A stretch of 11,532 nt of DNA from CAZGTQ01 sp964528575 (GTDB lineage Bacteria > Planctomycetota > UBA1135 > GCA-002686595). The DNA lies in NCBI GenBank assembly GCA_964528575.1, contig CAZGTQ010000206.1, forward strand, positions 1-11,532, read 5' to 3'. Positions 6,219 to 11,532 of this stretch are shown in pieces (the stretch's first letter is position 1; each line of letters starts with the position of its first letter). The translations under genes were made by a program, and so were the position numbers. The notes beneath the pieces are model-generated. The model ran no database searches and was not told the DNA's origin. It saw only the letters and a program-made list of their open reading frames with translations.

Positions 6219-7886
6219 TCACTCGAGCGGGATCAGCTCGATGCGCAGGACGGGCGGCGGGTCTCCGCCGGGCTCGTGGTATTCGACCTGCGCGTCGCGG
6301 TAGCCCCCGTGGCGCACGTAGAGCCGCGCGCCCTCGTCGCGGTGGATGAGGTCCGAGCGGAGCCGAAAGACGCCCGGCTGCTCGCTCGGGACGAGGGGGA
6401 GCTGTCGCGAGCTGTGCACCCAGTGCGCTTCGGCGCCCGGCACGAACGCGAAGAGCTGCACGGCCGCTCGCAGGGGTTCGCCCGTGTCGCCGTCCACGAT
6501 CTCGAGGACCAGCTCCCGGACGGGCCTCATCCGGAGCGTGACCTCGGACGGCAGCGGGCCTTGCGCCGGGACATCGACCACCTCGCGCTCGTAGAGCTCG
6601 TGCTCGAGGACGAGCTCGGACACGCGCTCGGGGACGTGGACGGAGAGCACGCCGCCCTCGAGCTCGATCGCGGCGGCGGGAGCAACGAAGCGCGACAGCA
6701 CGCTCGTGTGGCGGAGGACGTCCGGCAGGACGTGCGTCACGACCAGCGAACCGACGAGCTCGTCCTCCGTCGCGTCGTCCACGAGCCGGGCGTGGAACAA
6801 CCGGTCGCGCCGGAGCTCGACGAGCGGCGGATCGTGCACGGGCCAACGCGCGAGCCACGCGGCGGCGTAGGAGGGGTGCGAGACCGCGAGATCGACCCGC
6901 GTTCGGTCGAGCCCGAGGCCGGCCTGCTCGAAGGTTCCGTCGGGCCCGCTCTCGCTCCGCTGCAGCATCCTCGTGTCCCAGACGAGGACGCGTGCTCCCT
7001 CCACGGCCGAGCCGTCGGCGGCATCGACGACGCGGCCGACCAGGCGATTGCCGCGCGAGAGCACGACCTCGATCCGGGGCTCCTCCGAGTCGTCCGCCAC
7101 GGCGACGCGCCGATCGAGCTCCGGCACGAAGCCGTCGGCGCGCACCTGGAGCTCGAACGATCCCGGCGTGACCTGCAGGCGCGCCGTTCCGCTCTCGCTG
7201 GTGATCCCGGCCGCGACCAACAGGCTCGCGTTCTGCCTGCTCGAGATCGCGACGAGATCTTCGACGAGGGCCGCGATTCGGCCCGCGTCGTGCTCGCTCG
7301 CCTCGCAGAGCCGCACGTGCGCTCGGTCGATCGGCGCTCCCCGCTCGTCCTGCACCGACACGACCACGGAGCGGCCGCGGACGAGCACGAGGTCGACGCG
7401 CACGTTTCGAGCGCCCGCCTCTTCCAGCGACTGGGCGTCGATCGGCGCGGAGCTCGTCACGTACTCCGGGTGGCTCGCGACGACCGCGCCGCATGCCGTC
7501 CAACCGAAAGCGGGCTCGAGCGAGTAGAGACCGTCTGCATCCGTCGCGACGACGGTCTTCGAAGCCGAGGTGAGCGACACGAGCGCGGCCTCGATCGGCG
7601 CGCCGTCGGTCGTCGTCACGCGCCCGTGGACGAGGGCGCGCGCGTCGGAAGCCGGGGGCGTTGGAGCGGGAGCGTGCGGTGCGCTCGCCGCGGGGGCCGG
7701 CGCAACCGGCGCCTCGATCGCCGTGCGCAGCGGCTCCGCTCGCGCCAGCGGAGCGTCGCGCGGACGCTCGTCGCGCGCATCGCTTCCGACGGCCACGGCT
7801 CCGGGATCGGGCGCCGGGTCGCGCAGCCAGACGAACAACCCCGCGCCGAGGGCGGTCGCGAGGGCGAGCGACGCGACTCGCCGCAT
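6219..7886 (-). CDS. Exported protein with repeated carboxypeptidase-regulatory-like (CPD_reg) domains
   Basis: Predicted 555-residue protein with a signal anchor at about 4-20 and an Ala/Pro-rich linker (about 23-80), then several beta-sandwich modules. The clearest modules are VHGRVTTTDGAPIEAALVSL (86-105, followed by TDADGLYSL) and VGRVVDAADGSAVEGARVLV (283-302, followed by GPDGTFEQAGL). Both are the carboxypeptidase-regulatory-like pattern 'G-x-V-x-D-x-x-G-x-P-[IL]-x-[GA]-A-x-V' with the downstream 'T-D-x-x-G-x-[FY]' strand. Weaker copies occur at about 172-278 (SVQDERGAPIDRAHVRL) and 457-555 (EIVDGDTGEPLRAAVQL). These domains act as rigid carbohydrate- or protein-binding spacers on exported proteins; there is no peptidase domain. 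ATG 7886 lies 4 bases after the pepN stop, with GGAGG (7900-7896) inside the pepN 3' end as its ribosome site. It is therefore the last gene of the operon. Specific role unknown. Confidence 0.87.
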   Translation of the reverse strand: MRRVASLALATALGAGLFVWLRDPAPDPGAVAVGSDARDERPRDAPLARAEPLRTAIEAPVAPAPAASAPHAPAPTPPASDARALVHGRVTTTDGAPIEAALVSLTSASKTVVATDADGLYSLEPAFGWTACGAVVASHPEYVTSSAPIDAQSLEEAGARNVRVDLVLVRGRSVVVSVQDERGAPIDRAHVRLCEASEHDAGRIAALVEDLVAISSRQNASLLVAAGITSESGTARLQVTPGSFELQVRADGFVPELDRRVAVADDSEEPRIEVVLSRGNRLVGRVVDAADGSAVEGARVLVWDTRMLQRSESGPDGTFEQAGLGLDRTRVDLAVSHPSYAAAWLARWPVHDPPLVELRRDRLFHARLVDDATEDELVGSLVVTHVLPDVLRHTSVLSRFVAPAAAIELEGGVLSVHVPERVSELVLEHELYEREVVDVPAQGPLPSEVTLRMRPVRELVLEIVDGDTGEPLRAAVQLFAFVPGAEAHWVHSSRQLPLVPSEQPGVFRLRSDLIHRDEGARLYVRHGGYRDAQVEYHEPGGDPPPVLRIELIPLE

Positions 7887-7890
7887 CGCG

Positions 7891-10554
7891 CTACGCCTCC
7901 AGCGCCCTCGACACGATCTCGTAGACGTCCTTGGACAGGTCGGCTGCGGCGATGCGCTCGAGCTGGGCGCGCATCAGCTCCTGGCGCTCGGAGTCGAAGC
8001 GGCGCCAGGGGTTGAACGCGGAGACCAGGCGCGAGGCGAGCTGCGGGTTCTTGTCCTGGAGCTCGAGCACGACGTCGGCGAGGAAGCGGTAGCCCGCGCC
8101 GTCGGACCCGTGGAAGCGGACCTGGTTCAGGAGCGCGAACGAGGCGACCAGCGAGCGCGCGCGGTTGGGGTTCTTCAGCGTGAAGTCGGGGTGGCGCGCG
8201 AGCGCGGCGACGCGCTCGGCGGTGTCCGCGCGCGACGAGAGCGCCTGGAACGAGAACCACTTGTCGAGCACCGTCGGGAAGCCGCGCCAGCGCACGTGGA
8301 ACGCCGCGAGCGCCGCCTCGCGCTCGGGGCCGTCGAGGTCGACGAGCAGCCTCAGCGCTTCCTCGGAGTCGGTCATGTTGTCCGCCGTCTCGAACTGGCG
8401 CGCGACGAGCGTCGTCGTCGCGGGCTCGTCGAGCGTGGCGAGATAGCCGAGCGCCACGTTGCCGAGGCGGCGCGCGTCGATCGCGGCGCGGTCGGACTCG
8501 TAGCCGTTCTGCGGCCGCGTCTCCCGGTAGACGCGCTCCCACTCCGCGCGCAGCGCGCGCGCGAGCTCGCGGCGCACCAGCTCGCGCGCCGCGTGCAGGG
8601 CGTCGGGGTGCACGACGTCGACGAACTGCGCGAGCGTCCGCTCGCTCGGGAGCGTCAGCATGAGCGCGCGGATCGAGCCGTCGAGGCGCTCGTCGGCCAA
8701 GACGCGGGCGAACGCGCTCACGACCTGGCCGTCGAGCTCGGGCTCGCGACCCGCGCGCAGCGCGCCGGCGAGGTCGAGCAGCACGCCGCGGGCGAGCTCC
8801 TGGCCGGCGTCCCAGCGATTGAACGGGTCGGAGTCGTGCGCGAGCAGGAACGCGAGATCCTCGCGCGAGCGCTCCATCTCGAGCTTGACCGGCGCGGAGA
8901 AGCCGCGCAGCACCGACGCGACCGGGCGCTTCGTCACGTTCGTGAAGACGAACTCCTGCTCGCGCTCGGTCAGCTCGAGCACGTGCGTCGTCCCCTCGGC
9001 GCGCGCGATGCCGCTCGCGCAGCGCACGTCGAGATCGGCGCCGTCCGGCCCGACGAGACCGACCGCGACCGGCACGTGCAGCGGGCGGAACGTCTGCCCG
9101 TTCGGCTGGATCGGGATCGACTGGCGCAGCCTGAGCGCGTACGTCCGCGCGCTCTCGTCCCAGCGGCCCGACGCCTCGATCACCGGCGTGCCGGCGGTCG
9201 AGTACCAGCGCTCGAGCTGCGTCAGGTCGACGCCGTTCGCGTCGGCCATCGCCGCGCGGAAGTCGTCGCACGTCACCGCCTGGCCGTCGTGACGCTCGAC
9301 GTACAGGTCCATCCCGCGCCGGAAGCCGTCGCGTCCCAGCAGCGTCTGGTACAGGCGCACCACCTCGGCCCCTTTGACGTAGACCGTGGCGGTGTAGAAG
9401 TTGTTCATCTCGATGTACGACTCGGGCCGCACCGGGTGCGCCATCGGGCCCGCGTCCTCGGCGAACTGCATCTCGCGCAGCTTGCGCACCGCGTCGATGC
9501 GCTCGACCGGCGCGCTGGTGAGGTCCGCCGTGAACGACTGGTCGCGGAAGACGGTGAGCCCTTCCTTGAGCGTGAGCTGGAACCAGTCGCGGCACGTGAT
9601 GCGGTTGCCGGTCCAGTTGTGGAAGTACTCGTGGCCGATCACGCCCTCGATCGCCTCGTAGTCCGCGTCCGTCGCCGTGTCGGGCCGCGCGAGCACGAAC
9701 TTCGAGTTGAAGACGTTGAGGCCCTTGTTCTCCATCGCCCCCATGTTGAAGTCGTCCACCGCGACGACCTTGTAGTCGTCGAGGTCGCACTCGAGGCCGA
9801 ACGTGTCCTCGTCCCACTTCAACACGCGCTGCAGCGAGCGCAGCGCGTGCTCGCACTGGTCGGCATTGCGCGCCTCGACCCAGATGCCGAGGTGGACCGT
9901 GCGGCCCGAGCGCGTCACGAACTCGCCGGGCAGCTCGACGAGGTCGCCGGCGACCAGCGCGAAGAGGTAGCTCGGCTTGGGGTGCGGATCCTCGAAGCGA
10001 ACCCAGCGGCGCCCGTCGCCGAGCTCGCCCTCGCCGGCGCGATTGCCGTTCGACAGCATCACGGGCAACCGCTGCGCGTCGCCGACGATCGTCGTCGTGT
10101 AGCGCGCCATCACGTCGGGCCGATCGAGGAAGAACGTGATGCGGCGGAAGCCTTCCGCCTCGCACTGCGTGCACAGGATCCCGTTCGACTCGTACAGGCC
10201 CGACAGCGTGGTGTTCTCGCGCGGCCGGATCGCGACGCTCGTCTCGAGGACGAAGGACGCCGGCACGTCGCGGACGACGAGGCGCTCTTCGTCGGCTTCG
10301 TGCTCGTACGCGGCCGGGGCGAGCGGTCGGCCGTCGAGCGCGATGCGGCGCAGCTCGAGCTGCTCGCCGTCGAGCACGAGCGGTGCGTCCGCCGGCGCGC
10401 TCGCGTCGCGGCGCACGACGAGCCGCGCGTCGACGATCGTCTCGCTCTCGCCGAGCTCGAAGCGCAGGTCGATCGTGTCGATCCAGTAGTGCGGCGGGCG
10501 GTAGTCCTTGCGGTACTTCGGCTGAGGGCGCTCGGTCGTGGTGGCTCGGCTCAT
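7891..10554 (-). CDS. pepN: Aminopeptidase N (M1 family zinc metallopeptidase)
   Basis: Predicted 887-residue cytosolic enzyme that removes N-terminal amino acids from peptides late in protein turnover. It has no signal peptide and is about the length of E. coli PepN (870). Seen in order: ENTTLSGLYESNGILCTQCEAEGF (start at 113; Q130 and E132 correspond to substrate-binding Q119 and E121 of E. coli), M271 plus the exopeptidase motif GAMEN (272-276), zinc motif HEYFH (308-312) with third ligand E331 in LKEGLTVFRDQ, catalytic E309, and transition-state Tyr392 in NNFYTATVYVKGAEV. Every catalytic residue is therefore present, each offset by 11 from E. coli. An Ig-like segment and a helical C-terminal domain follow, typical of the bacterial PepN subgroup. 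The ATG lies 4 bases after the stop of the DUF1080 gene, and the downstream CPD_reg gene starts 4 bases after the pepN stop, so it is the middle gene of an operon. Confidence 0.97.
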   Translation of the reverse strand: MSRATTTERPQPKYRKDYRPPHYWIDTIDLRFELGESETIVDARLVVRRDASAPADAPLVLDGEQLELRRIALDGRPLAPAAYEHEADEERLVVRDVPASFVLETSVAIRPRENTTLSGLYESNGILCTQCEAEGFRRITFFLDRPDVMARYTTTIVGDAQRLPVMLSNGNRAGEGELGDGRRWVRFEDPHPKPSYLFALVAGDLVELPGEFVTRSGRTVHLGIWVEARNADQCEHALRSLQRVLKWDEDTFGLECDLDDYKVVAVDDFNMGAMENKGLNVFNSKFVLARPDTATDADYEAIEGVIGHEYFHNWTGNRITCRDWFQLTLKEGLTVFRDQSFTADLTSAPVERIDAVRKLREMQFAEDAGPMAHPVRPESYIEMNNFYTATVYVKGAEVVRLYQTLLGRDGFRRGMDLYVERHDGQAVTCDDFRAAMADANGVDLTQLERWYSTAGTPVIEASGRWDESARTYALRLRQSIPIQPNGQTFRPLHVPVAVGLVGPDGADLDVRCASGIARAEGTTHVLELTEREQEFVFTNVTKRPVASVLRGFSAPVKLEMERSREDLAFLLAHDSDPFNRWDAGQELARGVLLDLAGALRAGREPELDGQVVSAFARVLADERLDGSIRALMLTLPSERTLAQFVDVVHPDALHAARELVRRELARALRAEWERVYRETRPQNGYESDRAAIDARRLGNVALGYLATLDEPATTTLVARQFETADNMTDSEEALRLLVDLDGPEREAALAAFHVRWRGFPTVLDKWFSFQALSSRADTAERVAALARHPDFTLKNPNRARSLVASFALLNQVRFHGSDGAGYRFLADVVLELQDKNPQLASRLVSAFNPWRRFDSERQELMRAQLERIAAADLSKDVYEIVSRALEA
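7896..7900 (-). promoter_or_regulatory. Ribosome binding site inside the end of pepN
   Basis: GGAGG on the minus strand lies in the last codons of pepN, 9 bases before ATG 7886. Because it overlaps pepN coding sequence, translation of the downstream gene is probably coupled to pepN. Confidence 0.65.
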
Positions 10555-10558
10555 GGGG

Positions 10559-11386
10559 CTACTCTTCGTCGTCGGCGTCCGCGGAATCGAGCGGACGAAC
10601 CCAGATGTTGCGGAAGCGCACGGGATTGCCGTGGTCCTGGAGCTCGATCGGCCCCTGCGGCTCGTGCCATTCGTAGTGCGCGACGACCTTGTGGCGCGTC
10701 GCGCCGAGGAACGGCCGCGCGTCGTGGACGAGCACGCCGTTGTGGAGCACGGTCGCGGTGGCGGGCGCGACCAGCTCGTCGCCGTCGAAGCGCGGCGCGC
10801 GGAACACGATGTCGTACGTCTGCCACTCGCCCGGAGGCCGCGACGCGCCGACGAGCGGCGGGTGCTGGCCGTAGAGCGCGGCGGCCTGGCCGTCGGGATA
10901 GGTCGGGTTCTGGTACGAGTCGAGGATCTGGATCTCGTAGCGCCCCATCAGGAACACGCCGCTGTTGCCGCGGCCCTGCCCCTCTCCCTGCGCCGGCGTC
11001 GGGGAGCGGAACTCGACGTGAAGCTGGCAGTCGCCGAACGCGTCGCGCGTGCGGATCGAGCCGGTGCCGTTCACCTCGGCGTATCCGTCGCGCACCGCCC
11101 ACTGCGCCTCGCCGTCCGAGCCCGTCCAGCGCGCCAGGTCGGTCCCGTCGAAGAGCACGACCGCGTCGGACGGCGGCTTCGCCGGGCTCGCGCTCGCCGG
11201 GCCCGGATCGACGACGGGCGGCTGCGGTCTACGCCCGTCGTGGACGCGCCAGCGCGAGTCCGGCAGCAACGGCGTGTCGTCGTAGCCGAGCTTGCGCTCC
11301 TGTCCGTCGTCGTCGCCGCGCGCCGCGAGCGCGAGCCCCGCCGCGACCGCCAGCCCCGCGAGCGCCCATTCGATGCCGTGGACCAT
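10559..11386 (-). CDS. Exported DUF1080 / 3-keto-disaccharide hydrolase domain protein
   Basis: Predicted 275-residue protein. Residues 7-22 form a signal peptide or anchor, followed by a charged, Pro-rich spacer to about 72, then one DUF1080 (3-keto-disaccharide hydrolase, concanavalin-like fold) domain. Family landmarks are VLFDGTDLARW (77-87), NSGVFLMGRYEIQILDSYQN (141-160), EWQTYDIVFRAPRF (187-200) and GPIELQDHGNPVRFRNIWV (245-263). Characterised members cleave 3-keto-glycosides; many planctomycete copies are uncharacterised and predicted to act on polysaccharide-derived sugars outside the cytoplasm. ATG 11386 is preferred to in-frame upstream codons because it starts directly at the signal peptide and has AAAGAAG (11400-11394) seven bases upstream. 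First gene of the probable operon with pepN. Domain call is firm; substrate is unknown. Confidence 0.93.
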   Translation of the reverse strand: MVHGIEWALAGLAVAAGLALAARGDDDGQERKLGYDDTPLLPDSRWRVHDGRRPQPPVVDPGPASASPAKPPSDAVVLFDGTDLARWTGSDGEAQWAVRDGYAEVNGTGSIRTRDAFGDCQLHVEFRSPTPAQGEGQGRGNSGVFLMGRYEIQILDSYQNPTYPDGQAAALYGQHPPLVGASRPPGEWQTYDIVFRAPRFDGDELVAPATATVLHNGVLVHDARPFLGATRHKVVAHYEWHEPQGPIELQDHGNPVRFRNIWVRPLDSADADDEE

Positions 11387-11409
11387 GTGCGTGCTTCTTT
11401 CGCCGAACG

Positions 11410-11438
11410 ACGTTAGCGCGCCCCGCCGCGGGGCACAA
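11410..11438 (-). promoter_or_regulatory. Candidate promoter of the DUF1080-pepN operon with internal dyad
   Basis: On the minus strand TTGTGC (11438-11433) and TAACGT (11415-11410) are 17 bases apart, giving a predicted leader of about 17 bases before ATG 11386. Each hexamer matches consensus at 3 of 6 positions. The spacer contains a dyad, GCCCCG/CGGGGC (11420-11434, 3-base centre), that could be an operator. Confidence 0.4.
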
Positions 11439-11499
11439 CGCAAGAGCCGCTCCGGACCCGGTGGTACGGTGTCGCACACCTTGTTGTCGTTCAGCGACA

Positions 11500-11532
11500 G
11501 GGAGGAGCCAGGTGCGGCACCTGGCTCCTCCC
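11500..11532. repeat. Perfect 16-base inverted repeat at the window edge
   Basis: GGGAGGAGCCAGGTGC (11500-11515) is followed by one base (G11516) and its exact reverse complement (11517-11532). As RNA it would fold to a 14-16 bp stem with a very small loop. There is no T-run within the window on either side, but the right arm ends at the last base, so flanking sequence, a longer palindrome or a T-tract to the right cannot be seen. It may be a bidirectional transcription terminator for a gene beyond the edge, or a member of a dispersed palindromic repeat family. Confidence 0.85.

Noticed and set aside
6186..8015. 609-codon plus-strand open frame opposite the CPD_reg gene
   Set aside because: Low-complexity antisense shadow; the minus strand has a signal peptide and recognisable repeat domains.
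9374..9382. Val393 in PepN where E. coli has Glu in TVYEKGAEV
   Set aside because: The catalytic Tyr392 and all zinc ligands are intact and this position can vary in the M1 family, so loss of function is not indicated.
1..11532. CRISPR array, tRNA/rRNA genes, insertion sequences, phage or defence genes
   Set aside because: No regularly spaced direct repeats, no tRNA-like cloverleaf, no transposase, integrase or nuclease-like proteins were seen on either strand.

Overview
The window is about 11.5 kb of very GC-rich, densely coding bacterial chromosome with nine confident or probable genes and no gap longer than about 225 bases. The gene set points to a high-GC member of the Planctomycetota or a related lineage rich in large exported proteins. 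The pointers are a DUF1080 / 3-keto-disaccharide hydrolase domain protein, a ChaN-type lipoprotein, a CAP-domain protein with a C-terminal Ig-like domain, a protein built from carboxypeptidase-regulatory-like repeats, and large exported proteins of unknown function. The phylum is inferred from gene content; no rRNA or other phylogenetic marker is present.

Left part, 1-4354. A plus-strand SLC30A9-type cation diffusion facilitator (93-1085) converges on a small minus-strand two-pass membrane protein with a possible PH-like tail (1136-1627). About 225 bases of divergent intergenic DNA follow, carrying a candidate promoter. Next come three plus-strand genes: an exported CAP/SCP-domain protein (1853-2977), a ChaN-family lipoprotein (3055-3951), and, 10 bases downstream, a small membrane-anchored protein with the C-terminal fold signature of type II secretion major pseudopilin GspG (3962-4354). 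The last two look translationally coupled.

Right part, 4372-11386, all on the minus strand. An apparent three-gene operon reads DUF1080 protein (11386-10559), aminopeptidase N PepN (10554-7891), then an exported multi-repeat carboxypeptidase-regulatory-like protein (7886-6219). Both junctions have only 4 bases between stop and start. After a 170-base gap with a compact hairpin comes a large exported protein of unknown function (6048-4372), which converges on the GspG-like gene with 17 bases between the stops.

At the right edge is a perfect inverted repeat, 16-base arms around one base, running to the last base of the window. The motif CTAACG occurs upstream of three separate genes and may be the -10 element of this organism's housekeeping promoters. 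I found no RNA gene, CRISPR array, transposase, integrase or defence system. Most of the content is cell-envelope, proteolysis and metal-transport genes plus lineage-specific exported proteins. The least understood items are the ChaN/GspG-like pair, the unknown exported protein at 4372-6048, and the edge palindrome.
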